A stretch of 32,736 bases of DNA. It comes from Burkholderiaceae bacterium. Lineage in GTDB: Bacteria > Pseudomonadota > Gammaproteobacteria > Burkholderiales > Burkholderiaceae_C. Each line of letters opens with the position of its first letter. The first letter of the stretch is position 1. Below are positions 7,233 through 14,919 of the stretch, one piece after another. The translations under genes and the position numbers were made by a program. The notes under the pieces were generated by a model. That model was not told the DNA's origin, ran no database searches, and saw only the letters and a program-made list of their open reading frames with translations. Location of the stretch: contig JAITWT010000069.1 in the NCBI GenBank assembly GCA_031285125.1, positions 1 to 32,736 on the forward strand, given 5' to 3'.

Positions 7233-9623
7233 ATGCACCCACAAAACTCTCACGATGGTTTGCAAAGCGGGCCGGGCCGTGTCCCCGGAGTTTCCCACGG
7301 ATTGCCCCACGAATTGACCGGCCCCGGAGAGGGTGAAGCCCTTTTGCAGACGCTCGAAAGTCAGCTCGCGCCTGCAGAAAGCGTTCTGGCGACGCTGCAC
7401 ATCGACCTTGACCGTGCGCTGCAATTTTCCGTGGGCGTGCTGGTTCTGACCCCCACCCGGTTGCTGTCCCGCCAAGGCGATGGTGCTTGGCAGACGTGGC
7501 CGCTGACCGCGCCTGATCTGGCGCTGAACGCCAGCGATTACGCCGGGATCGGTACGCTCGATCTGGTTGACGCCCAAGGTTTGCGCGCGCGCTGGCATTA
7601 CACCCTGGGCGCGCAGGCGGCGGCGCTGCGGCTGCTCAGAGGCTTCGAGCAATGCCGTGCGGGCCAGGCGCAAGCCGTGGTGCAGGAGGCGCGCGGAGGC
7701 GAAAGCGCACAGGAAAGCGCCGATCCCGAAGCCAACGCGCCCCCTTCGACCTGGGTTCTGCTGCGCCTGTGGCGCTTCGCCAGGCCCTATAAAAAACAAC
7801 TGATCGGCGGGCTGCTATTGACCCTGCTGTCCACCGGCGCCACGCTGGTGCCGCCGTATCTGACCATGCCGCTGATGGACGACGTTCTGATCCCGTTCCA
7901 GAACGGTCAGCACATTGCGGTCATGAAGGTGGCGATGTATCTGGGCGCGCTGCTGGCGGCGGCGCTGGTCGGCTGGGGCCTGGGCTGGGCGCGGACCTAT
8001 TTGCTGGCGCTGGTTTCCGAGCGTATCGGCGCTGACCTGCGCACCGCCGCCTACCAGCATTTGCTGACGCTGCCGCTGGATTACTTCGGCGGCAAGCGCA
8101 CCGGCGATTTGATGACGCGCATCGGCTCGGAGTCCGATCGCATCAATGTTTTTCTTTCGCTGTACGCGCTCGATTTCGTCACTGACGTGCTGATGATCAC
8201 GATGACCGCGGTCATCCTGATTTCGATTGACCCGCTCCTGGCGTTGGTCACGCTGATACCGCTGCCCTTCATTGCGTGGATGATTCACAGCGTGCGCGAT
8301 CGTTTGCGCATCGGCTTCGAGAAAACCGGCCGCGTCTGGAGCGAAATCACCAACGTGCTCGCCGACACCATTCCCGGCATTCGCGTGGTCAAAGCCTTCG
8401 CGCAGGAGCGGCGCGAGGTTGAGCGGTTTCGCCTCGCCAACCAGTACAGCTTGCAAGCCAACGACAGGGTCAACAAAACCTGGTCGCTGTTCACGCCGAC
8501 CATCTCGCTGCTCACCGAGATCGGACTGCTGATCGTGTGGGCTTTCGGCATCTGGGAAGTCGCGCACGGCTCCATCAAGGTCGGTGTGCTGACGGCGTTC
8601 ATCGCCTACATCGGGCGTTTTTACACGCGCCTGGATTCGATGAGCCGGATCGTCTCGATCACGCAAAAGGCGGCCACCGCGGCCAAGCGCATGTTCGACA
8701 TCCTCGATCACGTGAACAGCGTGCCCGAGCCCGAACAGCCGGTGCGCATCGAGCGCGTCACCGGGCGCATCGATCTGAATCAGGTGGGGTTCCGCTACGG
8801 CGCGCGCGCGGTTATCCACGATGTGAACCTGGCCATCGAGCCCGGCGAAATGATCGGCCTGGTCGGCCACAGCGGCTCGGGCAAGAGCACGCTGGTGAAT
8901 CTGATCTGCCGTTTCTACGATGTCAGCGAGGGCGCCATCCGGGTCGATGGTGTGGACGTGCGCCAGTTCGCCGTGACCGATTACCGGCAGCACGTTGGCC
9001 TGGTGCTGCAAGAGCCCTTTCTCTTTTTCGGCACCATCGCGCAGAACATTGCCTACGGCAAGCCGCAGGCCACGCGCGAGGAAATCGTCGCCGCTGCGCG
9101 CGCTGCGCATGCGCACGATTTCATCTTGCGCCTGCCGCACGGCTATGACTCGCTGGTGGGCGAGCGCGGGCAGGGGCTGTCCGGCGGCGAGCGGCAGCGC
9201 ATCAGCATCGCGCGCGCGCTGCTGATCGATCCGCGCATCCTCATCCTCGACGAAGCCACTTCCGCCGTGGACACCGAAACCGAAAAAGAAATCCAAAGGG
9301 CGCTCGATAACCTCGTGCAAGGCCGCACCACGATTGCGATCGCGCACCGCCTTTCGACGCTGCGCAAGGCCAGCCGGCTGGTGGTGATGGATGCGGGGCG
9401 CATCGTCGAAGTCGGCCCGCACGACGATCTGATCGCGCGTCAGGGCGCCTATTGGCGTCTGTATCAGGCGCAAGCGCGCCAGCTCGAAAACGACGACATC
9501 GGTGCGCAAACCGAAACCGGCGCGCTCGCGCGCACCGCGCTGCCGCTGATCGAACCCACCGGGCCGATGCCCCAGTCCGAGCCGTCCAAATACGCGGCCG
9601 CGCCTACCGCAGGAGGAGTGTGA
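7233..9623 (+). CDS. ABC transporter, fused permease and ATPase, cyanophycin-associated
   Basis: A 796-residue half-transporter of the type I exporter fold. Residues 1 to about 170 are a soluble N-terminal extension with a beta-rich stretch (QFSVGVLVLTPTRLLSR, GIGTLDLVDAQGLRARWHYTLG). Next comes a six-helix membrane domain (about 185-470), beginning KKQLIGGLLLTLLSTGATLVPPYL. The nucleotide-binding domain has Walker A GHSGSGKST (about 545-553), signature LSGGERQ (about 649), Walker B ILILDEATSAVD and the switch His in AIAHRLSTL, so the ATPase looks active. Start: ATG at 7233 with AGGAAAA upstream. Its TGA overlaps the start of the DUF1854 gene (TGATG). The divergent cphA pair suggests a role linked to cyanophycin; I recall public family names linking this ABC/DUF1854 pair with cyanophycin metabolism but could not check. 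The substrate is unknown. Confidence 0.9.
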   Translation: MHPQNSHDGLQSGPGRVPGVSHGLPHELTGPGEGEALLQTLESQLAPAESVLATLHIDLDRALQFSVGVLVLTPTRLLSRQGDGAWQTWPLTAPDLALNASDYAGIGTLDLVDAQGLRARWHYTLGAQAAALRLLRGFEQCRAGQAQAVVQEARGGESAQESADPEANAPPSTWVLLRLWRFARPYKKQLIGGLLLTLLSTGATLVPPYLTMPLMDDVLIPFQNGQHIAVMKVAMYLGALLAAALVGWGLGWARTYLLALVSERIGADLRTAAYQHLLTLPLDYFGGKRTGDLMTRIGSESDRINVFLSLYALDFVTDVLMITMTAVILISIDPLLALVTLIPLPFIAWMIHSVRDRLRIGFEKTGRVWSEITNVLADTIPGIRVVKAFAQERREVERFRLANQYSLQANDRVNKTWSLFTPTISLLTEIGLLIVWAFGIWEVAHGSIKVGVLTAFIAYIGRFYTRLDSMSRIVSITQKAATAAKRMFDILDHVNSVPEPEQPVRIERVTGRIDLNQVGFRYGARAVIHDVNLAIEPGEMIGLVGHSGSGKSTLVNLICRFYDVSEGAIRVDGVDVRQFAVTDYRQHVGLVLQEPFLFFGTIAQNIAYGKPQATREEIVAAARAAHAHDFILRLPHGYDSLVGERGQGLSGGERQRISIARALLIDPRILILDEATSAVDTETEKEIQRALDNLVQGRTTIAIAHRLSTLRKASRLVVMDAGRIVEVGPHDDLIARQGAYWRLYQAQARQLENDDIGAQTETGALARTALPLIEPTGPMPQSEPSKYAAAPTAGGV

Positions 9624-10141
9624 TGACCGAACCGATATCAGCGCCCGCGGCGTCCGCGGTACCCACAGCGCCTGCCGCAGACCTGCAAAAAATTTTGCAC
9701 CTGGACGCTTTGGAGCGCCTCGTGTACACCGATGCCCAAGGCAGCGCCAGCCCGGTGACCCCGGTGCGCGCTTTCGCCTTGAGCGCGCCCGACGAAGGGA
9801 TTTCGCTGGTGGGCGCCGACGGACATGAACTGCTGTGGATCGCGCGCCTGTCCGATGTTCCGCGCGCGCCGCGCGCTTTGATCGAACGCGCTCTCGCCGT
9901 GCGAGACTTCGCGCCCGTGTTGCTGCGTCTGAACCGGATTTCCGGGTATGGAATGCCCAGCACCTGGGCGGTCAGCACCGACCGCGGCGATACCCGGTTC
10001 GTGCTGCGGGCCGAGGAAGACATCCGCCGTCTGGGCGATGGCGCACTGCGCATTACCGGCGCCGATGGCCTTCAGTTGCACATTCCGGACTTGCGCGCAC
10101 TCGATCGGGCTTCGCGGCGCATGCTCGAGCGCTTTCTTTGA
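9623..10141 (+). CDS. DUF1854 family protein, partner of the ABC transporter
   Basis: A 172-residue protein, soluble, with no signal peptide or membrane helix. After a 25-residue Ala/Pro-rich start come alternating strands (LERLVYTDAQG, PVRAFALSAPDEGISLVGADGHELLWI) and the conserved block FAPVLLRLNRISGYGMPSTWAVSTDRGDT, then IRRLGDGALRITGADGLQLHIPDLRALD and a C-terminal helix. This matches DUF1854 as I know it, a family of unknown function found beside ABC transporters in cyanophycin-making proteobacteria. The ATG at 9623 shares bases with the transporter's stop codon, and AGGAGGAG at 9611 is a strong ribosome-binding site, so translation is coupled. It may be a regulatory or adaptor subunit of the transporter (inference). 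Confidence 0.85.
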   Translation: MTEPISAPAASAVPTAPAADLQKILHLDALERLVYTDAQGSASPVTPVRAFALSAPDEGISLVGADGHELLWIARLSDVPRAPRALIERALAVRDFAPVLLRLNRISGYGMPSTWAVSTDRGDTRFVLRAEEDIRRLGDGALRITGADGLQLHIPDLRALDRASRRMLERFL

Positions 10142-10142
10142 T

Positions 10143-10847
10143 TCACGCCGATTCGGGCCGCGTCCATTGCCACAGTAGGGTGGCGGCCTCGGCCACGCCT
10201 TGGCGCTTGAGCGCGGAAAACAGCCGCACCTCGCCGCCGTTAATTTGCAGGCGCAGGATCGACAACGCCCGGGTGCCTTCGGCGCGGGAAAGTTTGTCGG
10301 CTTTGGTCAGCAGCACCAACAGGCGCAGCCCTTGCTCGATGCGCGCGCGGATCACCTCCAGCAAGATGTCATCGAGCTCGCTCAGACCGCGGCGCGGATC
10401 GCACATCAATACGACCGCGCGCAGATTGGCGCGCGTGAGCAGGTAGTTGGCCATCACCCGCTGCCAACGCAGCTTGGCCTCTTGCGGCACCGCCGCGTAA
10501 CCGTAGCCCGGCAGATCGGCCAGCACGGCGTCGTCGCTGCGGCCTTTGCCGACGCCGAACAGGTTGATATGCTGTGTGCGCCCCGGCGTCTTGGATGCAA
10601 AGGCCAGCCGCGTTTGCTGCGTCAGGGTGTTGATTGCGGTGGATTTGCCCGCGTTGGAGCGGCCCACGAAGGCGATCTCGGGCAGGGCCAGCGCCGGCAG
10701 TTGTTCCAGGAGCGGGGCGCTCATCAGGAAATGCGCGGTATGCAGCCACCCCAGCGCGTTGTGCGCCTCGGGCGTGTTTTCGAGCGAATCCCGCTTGGAC
10801 TGCAGGGGCGCGGAGGATGCCGCGCGCGGCGGAGTAGGAGGAGGCAT
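10143..10847 (-). CDS. engB: ribosome biogenesis GTPase EngB (YihA/YsxC)
   Basis: A TrmE-Era-EngA-EngB-Septin class GTPase of 234 residues. The G motifs are clear: G1 GRSNAGKST, G2 region TPGRTQHINLF, G3 DLPGYG, G4 TKAD and G5 near FSALK. The family assists late assembly of the 50S ribosomal subunit and is usually essential. The N-terminus has about 15 extra Pro/Ala residues before the conserved core. The ATG at 10847 is preferred; an in-frame TTG at 10868 is possible, and neither has a clear ribosome-binding site. It ends one base from the end of the DUF1854 gene, so the two converge with no room for a terminator between them. It diverges from the cytochrome c4 gene, a pairing common in Betaproteobacteria. 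Confidence 0.95.
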   Translation of the reverse strand: MPPPTPPRAASSAPLQSKRDSLENTPEAHNALGWLHTAHFLMSAPLLEQLPALALPEIAFVGRSNAGKSTAINTLTQQTRLAFASKTPGRTQHINLFGVGKGRSDDAVLADLPGYGYAAVPQEAKLRWQRVMANYLLTRANLRAVVLMCDPRRGLSELDDILLEVIRARIEQGLRLLVLLTKADKLSRAEGTRALSILRLQINGGEVRLFSALKRQGVAEAATLLWQWTRPESA

Positions 10848-10881
10848 AGTGCGGAACAGCAGGAGCAATCAAACAAAGCAA

Positions 10882-10898
10882 ACCAGCCCCATGCTGGT
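10882..10898. promoter_or_regulatory. inverted repeat in the engB / cytochrome c4 divergent promoter region
   Basis: ACCAGC (10882-10887) and GCTGGT (10893-10898) form a perfect 6-bp inverted repeat around CCCAT. It lies in the 104-bp gap between two divergent starts. TAAAAT (10909-10914), a 5/6 match to a -10 box, follows it on the plus strand about 37 bp before the cytochrome start, but I see no good -35. It could be an operator or chance. Confidence 0.3.
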
Positions 10899-10951
10899 CT
10901 AGACATTGTAAAATTAGCCAGTTTGCCTCTTCATTCAACGAACTCTTTGCC

Positions 10952-11584
10952 ATGAAGCCGTTTGCACAAATTCTGTCCGTACTGATGGCCGCCAGCGCCG
11001 GCCTGTGTGTCAGCACCGCCTTTGCGGCGGGCGCTCCGGCTGCGCCGGATGCCGCCAAAGGGCAAGCCATATTCGGGCAAACCTGTGTGGCTTGTCACGG
11101 CCCGGACAGCAACTCTGTCATCCCGATGTATCCGAAACTGGCGCAGCAACACCCTGAGTACATCTTCAAACAGTTGGACGATTTCAAGACAAAAAAGCGT
11201 GACAACGCGATCATGTTCGGCATGGTGGCCACCTTGCCGGATGCGGCCGCTATGCGCGATGTCGCAGCCTACGTCGCGTCGCAAAAAGTTGCGCCGGGCG
11301 CGGCCAAGAATCCGGATACGGTCCTGTTGGGGCAGCAAATCTACCGCGGCGGTATCGCTGACCGTTCTATACCGTCGTGTTCGGGCTGTCATGGCCCCAG
11401 CGGTGCGGGGATGTCTGCACAGTTCCCGCGCCTGGGCGGCCAGCATGCCGAGTATGTCGTCACCCAGTTGACGGCTTTCCGCGATGGCACGCGCAACAAC
11501 AACACGATCATGAGCGATGTGGCCGCCAAGCTCAACGACCGCGAGATCAAAGCGCTGGCTGACTACATCGACGGCTTGCACTGA
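10952..11584 (+). CDS. cytochrome c4, dihaem, periplasmic
   Basis: A 210-residue exported dihaem c-type cytochrome. The signal peptide is MKPFAQILSVLMAASAGLCVS to about FAAG. Two class I cytochrome c domains follow, each with a CxxCH haem site (CVACH at about residue 47 and CSGCH at about 146) and a distal Met region (PMYPKLAQQHPEYI and QFPRLGGQHAEYV). This internal duplication is the mark of cytochrome c4, which carries electrons from the bc1 complex to cytochrome c oxidases. Length and spacing are normal for the family. The upstream bases give only a weak ribosome-binding site. Two terminators lie downstream. Confidence 0.95.
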   Translation: MKPFAQILSVLMAASAGLCVSTAFAAGAPAAPDAAKGQAIFGQTCVACHGPDSNSVIPMYPKLAQQHPEYIFKQLDDFKTKKRDNAIMFGMVATLPDAAAMRDVAAYVASQKVAPGAAKNPDTVLLGQQIYRGGIADRSIPSCSGCHGPSGAGMSAQFPRLGGQHAEYVVTQLTAFRDGTRNNNTIMSDVAAKLNDREIKALADYIDGLH

Positions 11585-11628
11585 GCGCGCGCAGCGGCAT
11601 CAGCGCGTCACTACTTTTTAATACTTTG

Positions 11629-11667
11629 GGCGGGCGGCTCTGGATGGGGCGCCCGCCTTTGTCTTTG
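11629..11667 (+). terminator. terminator after cytochrome c4
   Basis: GGCGGGCG (11629-11636) pairs with CGCCCGCC (11650-11657), followed by TTTGTCTTTG. It lies 45 bp after the stop codon of the cytochrome gene. Confidence 0.75.
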
Positions 11668-11750
11668 TTCTTTGTGTTTGTAGCGCCTGTTTTGTTTGCG
11701 ATTCCAAAGGGGGAATGCACACCCGATTGGAAACAGGCGGCAAAAAGAAT

Positions 11751-11790
11751 AAAGCCGCCCGGTCCTGTTGACCGGGCGGCTTTATCTTTT
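11751..11790. terminator. bidirectional terminator between cytochrome c4 and the autotransporter
   Basis: The arms AAAGCCGCCCGGTC (11751-11764) and GACCGGGCGGCTTT (11770-11783) are a perfect 14-bp inverted repeat with a CTGTT loop. TTTATCTTTT follows on the plus strand. On the minus strand the stem is followed by CTTTATTCTTTTTG, also T-rich, so it can stop both the cytochrome transcript and the convergent autotransporter transcript. Confidence 0.9.
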
Positions 11791-11865
11791 CAAGACGCAG
11801 GCCGCCGGATATTTTTGCGGCAGGCCGGGCAGACCGGCTTTACGCCTTTTTGCCCTCCTTTGTCC

Positions 11866-14436
11866 TTACCAGTTCACGCGCATGCCCACGCGCCCGCCGA
11901 TCCCATGCGTGCGCTGGCCGCTGCCGATTGAGCGGTTGTACTCCACCGAGCCGAACAGACTCGTGTGCTGGCTGACTTGCGCGCTCAGCCCCACCTGTGC
12001 CTGTCCCCAGGAGCGGCCCAGCGTCATCTCCAGTGTCGTCGGATTCAGCCCATACACGTTGCTGAACGTGGTCTGTGCGTTGTCGTTGGTCGCCCCCCAC
12101 ACATTCAGCCGCAACCAGGTATTGAGCGCGCGCTGGCCGCCCAGTGGCCATTGGCCGTTGAGCTTGACACCCAAACGCCCATAACCCGTGCTCAGGTTCC
12201 CGTAAGAGATCCTGCTGTAGGCATCCGAGGTATCGCGCAGATTGATCGCTTGGTAAATCAACTGCCCTTGCGGCTCCAAGCTCCAGCCGCCGCCCAGTGC
12301 GAACGGGTAACCCCCTTCGAGCGACAGCGCAGCGCCCCAGCCGCTGGTTTTGCTCTGCTGTGCCATGACGGATTGGGTGCGCGCGTCGTACCAGGTCAAT
12401 TGGCCCACGCCGTCGAGATACCAGCCATTGGGCCCCTGGTACGTCCAGTAGCCGCCCACACTGGTGCCCCAGGTCTTGGCGGTGCCTGCCTTCGCACCAT
12501 AGATCGCGTTGACATCGGCATTCGCATAGGCCGAGGCAATGTAAACCCCGGCGCTGTTGTGTGCGCCGTTGGCGTCGGTCGCGCGCAGCAGGTCCATACC
12601 CGCCTGCGCGCCGCCGATGCTGGCGGTGTAGCTCGGGCCACTGTTCTGGAAGGATTGCAGGCTGTTGAGATTGACCCCCGTGCCGGCGTTGCCGGCATGG
12701 ATGCTCTGGCCGAAGATGCGGCCCCAGGCGCTCGGATCGGCGTCCGGGGTGAACCCATTGCCGGCGCCAGCGCGGCGGGCCACGGGAGTCATGGCCGCAA
12801 CGTTGTAGTCCATGCTGGTGCGGTCATCAAAGTTGCCCAGGGTGGCCAGCCCCACTTGGCTGGTCAGGGCCGACAGCGTCATATTGACCGGGACTTCGAC
12901 CCGGTAGTTGGGGAGTTCAGTGGCCTGTGTCGATGACAGTTGGGTGAGTTGAGCCAATTGAGCCAATTGAGCCAGCTGTGCCGATTGGGCTGCCGACAGA
13001 GTTGACGTGCTGTCAGTACCAGTACCAGTACCAGTGCTCCAAGTACCCGTGCTGCCTGTACCCGTGCTGCCTGTACCCGTGCTGCCTGTACCCGTGCTGC
13101 CTGTACCCGTGCTGCCTGTACCCGTACTGCCCGTACCCGTACTGCCCGTACCCGTACTGCCCGTACCTGTGCTGCCCGTACCTGTGCTGCCCGTACCTGT
13201 GCTGCCTGTACCTGTGCTGCCTGTACCTGTGCTGCCTGTACCACTTGACGATGTCGTGCTGCTGCGCAGGTACCAGTTTTCCGGCCCGCTGCCATCAACG
13301 CTACCGTAATACAAGGTGTATTGGTAAGCGCCTGCTTCCACCGCGTTGCCCAGCGTAAATGCGCCTGCGGTTTTGCCGTTGTTGCCTTCCACGTTGACCA
13401 GCTTGATGCCGTTGCCCGTGGTCAGCGCGCCCAGTCCGCCGGTGTTGTTGACGATGATGCTGGCCGTACCGTCGACCGCGCTGCCATTGAGCGTCAGATT
13501 CAGCAGGTCACTCAATTGCGGGTTGCCGCTGTTCAGATAGGTGTTGAACAAGACTTGACTGCCCGTGCCGAAAGTCAGCTTATTGGTCGTGATGTTGAAT
13601 GTGCTGTAGCCGCCCTGGGCATTGCCCGCGGGCGCGTTGCCGGCGATCGCCAGGCTGCCGGCCATCATCATCTGATCCGCGCGTACCGAACCCGCGATGC
13701 CGCCCGCAAGTTTCGAGCCTGCCTCCACCATGAAGATGGTCGGTGTCGAGCTTGAAACGTCGGAACCCAGGACACCATAGACCGCGTTGTTCTGCACCGC
13801 GAAGGTGGTGCCGTTTAGCACAACGGTCGCGCCGTATACCTTCGACCACTGATTCGCTGCATTGCCGCTGTAGTTCGAGCCATCGAAAGTGACCCTATCC
13901 CCTCCGGTGGCAGTGACGTATTTGGGGGAAGTGGTGTCGCTCTGGATCGGGTCGTAAAAGGTCATCGGATGGCCCGCCGCATTCAGGGTCAAGGTTCCAG
14001 CGACGGAGTCGCCGAGATAAATCGCGTTGGCCTGGGAGCCGCCATTTTGGCTGTTTCCGCTGAAGGTGAAGGCTGTGGTGGTGGCGTTGAGCGTGACGTT
14101 GGCGCCCGCCCAGATGGCCCCGCCCAAACCGCTGGCTTTGTTATTGCTGATGGCCCCGCCGCCGGACAGGGAGACGTTGCTTCCCGCATAAAGGGCGCCC
14201 CCGTTGCCCGCGGTCGCGGTATTACCGGTCAAAGTGGCGATGCCGCCAATTGTCACGGAGCCGCCGGCGCTTATCGCGCCACCGCGGGTCGATGAGGAAC
14301 CGCTTGAGTTGAAGTTGCCGCTGAGCGTGGTGTCTCCTCCCGAGCTCAATTGCGCGAGGGAGGTGGCAGGCGCCAACGCGGCCAGAATAGCCGCTGATAA
14401 CAGGCTGCGTTTAAAGAAGATGATTGCTGGTTTCAT
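11866..14436 (-). CDS. autotransporter (type Va) with Pmp-like passenger and GSTGT repeat linker
   Basis: An 856-residue outer-membrane protein. The signal peptide is about 28 residues (MKPAIIFFKRSLLSAAILAALAP to about SLAQ). The passenger (about 30-400) is Gly/Ser/Thr/Asn-rich beta-helix-like sequence with three GGA[IL] motifs (RGGAIS, NGGALYAG, LGGAIWAG) and FSGN, resembling the repeats of chlamydial polymorphic membrane proteins. A low-complexity linker of Gly-Ser-Thr repeats and a short AQL repeat lead to an autotransporter beta-domain in about the last 260 residues, ending in VGMRVNW with a terminal aromatic as expected for BAM recognition. No protease triad or RGD motif was seen. A surface adhesin role is likely but not shown. 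AGGAG precedes the ATG at 14436. A 483-bp AT-rich region lies upstream. Confidence 0.88.
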   Translation of the reverse strand: MKPAIIFFKRSLLSAAILAALAPATSLAQLSSGGDTTLSGNFNSSGSSSTRGGAISAGGSVTIGGIATLTGNTATAGNGGALYAGSNVSLSGGGAISNNKASGLGGAIWAGANVTLNATTTAFTFSGNSQNGGSQANAIYLGDSVAGTLTLNAAGHPMTFYDPIQSDTTSPKYVTATGGDRVTFDGSNYSGNAANQWSKVYGATVVLNGTTFAVQNNAVYGVLGSDVSSSTPTIFMVEAGSKLAGGIAGSVRADQMMMAGSLAIAGNAPAGNAQGGYSTFNITTNKLTFGTGSQVLFNTYLNSGNPQLSDLLNLTLNGSAVDGTASIIVNNTGGLGALTTGNGIKLVNVEGNNGKTAGAFTLGNAVEAGAYQYTLYYGSVDGSGPENWYLRSSTTSSSGTGSTGTGSTGTGSTGTGSTGTGSTGTGSTGTGSTGTGSTGTGSTGTGSTGTGSTGTGSTGTGSTGTWSTGTGTGTDSTSTLSAAQSAQLAQLAQLAQLTQLSSTQATELPNYRVEVPVNMTLSALTSQVGLATLGNFDDRTSMDYNVAAMTPVARRAGAGNGFTPDADPSAWGRIFGQSIHAGNAGTGVNLNSLQSFQNSGPSYTASIGGAQAGMDLLRATDANGAHNSAGVYIASAYANADVNAIYGAKAGTAKTWGTSVGGYWTYQGPNGWYLDGVGQLTWYDARTQSVMAQQSKTSGWGAALSLEGGYPFALGGGWSLEPQGQLIYQAINLRDTSDAYSRISYGNLSTGYGRLGVKLNGQWPLGGQRALNTWLRLNVWGATNDNAQTTFSNVYGLNPTTLEMTLGRSWGQAQVGLSAQVSQHTSLFGSVEYNRSIGSGQRTHGIGGRVGMRVNW
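12942..12980 (-). repeat. short 9-bp tandem repeat coding Ala-Gln-Leu in the autotransporter
   Basis: Three to four near-identical 9-bp units (plus strand GAGCCAATT) encode AQLAQLAQLTQL just before the beta-domain region. The residues suit a short amphipathic helix such as the linker that threads the barrel pore. Confidence 0.7.
13043..13237 (-). repeat. 13-copy, 15-bp tandem repeat (coding G-T-G-S-T) in the autotransporter
   Basis: Thirteen exact-length 15-bp units run without interruption, each starting GTAC on the plus strand. They fall in four blocks of variants: GTACCCGTGCTGCCT x5, GTACCCGTACTGCCC x3, GTACCTGTGCTGCCC x2 and GTACCTGTGCTGCCT x3. A partial unit follows at 13238. The unit is a multiple of three, so copy changes keep the frame. 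Blocked variants are what slippage or unequal exchange produces. Confidence 0.97.
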
Positions 14437-14919
14437 GAGGGTCTCCTAGATGACGCGAAGTAACCGGGTGGACTCAAATCTGAAATGCAACACCCACCGT
14501 TTGGGTGAATAAATGAAGCGTCTCTGTGGGGGCTGAGAAGTAATTTTTGTAAATCGCCCGAGGGGGTTATCGTACATCAACCCCAGCCATGATCTGGATA
14601 TCGGAGCGTGCATTGAAATAAAAAAACACGCTGAGAACATTTGCATTAATTTGCACCCGTCGACACGCCCCGATTCAGGATGAAATGCAGATGCAAAACG
14701 CAGTAGCTAAGAATATCTGGAGTATTTGCAATGTATTAGAACATTCGTAAATAAAAATGCGCCAGCAGTGCAAATTTATGTAGAAATTTATTCATTTTCA
14801 GGCCGGGCCGATGCGAACGGTGATGCAAATGTTCAACCTGATTTTGGCTTTGTACGGAGTGAATTTTGGGCGGGGCGCTTCTGAGCGGTATCTTGGCCAG
14901 ATACACGGTCTGCGTTAGA
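14437..14919. promoter_or_regulatory. 483-bp AT-rich upstream region of the autotransporter
   Basis: There is no supportable gene between the autotransporter start and the lysA stop. The stretch is markedly richer in A+T than its surroundings. It holds six TTTGCA/TGCAAA sites (14640, 14650, 14692, 14725, 14769, 14824), a perfect 12-bp inverted repeat GAACATTTGCAT (14635-14646) / ATGCAAATGTTC (14823-14834), and a CACCCA...TGGGTG hairpin (14490-14507) in what would be the leader. GTATCT/AGATAC (14887-14903) is a weak hairpin after lysA. It probably holds the autotransporter promoter and its controls; I could not assign a -35/-10 pair. Confidence 0.5.

Noticed and set aside
7815..9509. 564-codon open frame on the minus strand opposite the ABC transporter
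   Set aside because: Shadow of the ABC gene, whose Walker and signature motifs fix the true strand.
13007..13309. Plus-strand open frame coding a Pro-Val-Leu repeat, and the appearance of a CRISPR-like array
   Set aside because: The repeat has no spacers and is in frame with the autotransporter on the minus strand; the plus-strand frame is open only because the repeat has no stop.
14446..14646. 66-codon minus-strand frame upstream of the autotransporter
   Set aside because: No start signal or recognisable sequence; it overlaps the likely leader and regulatory sites.
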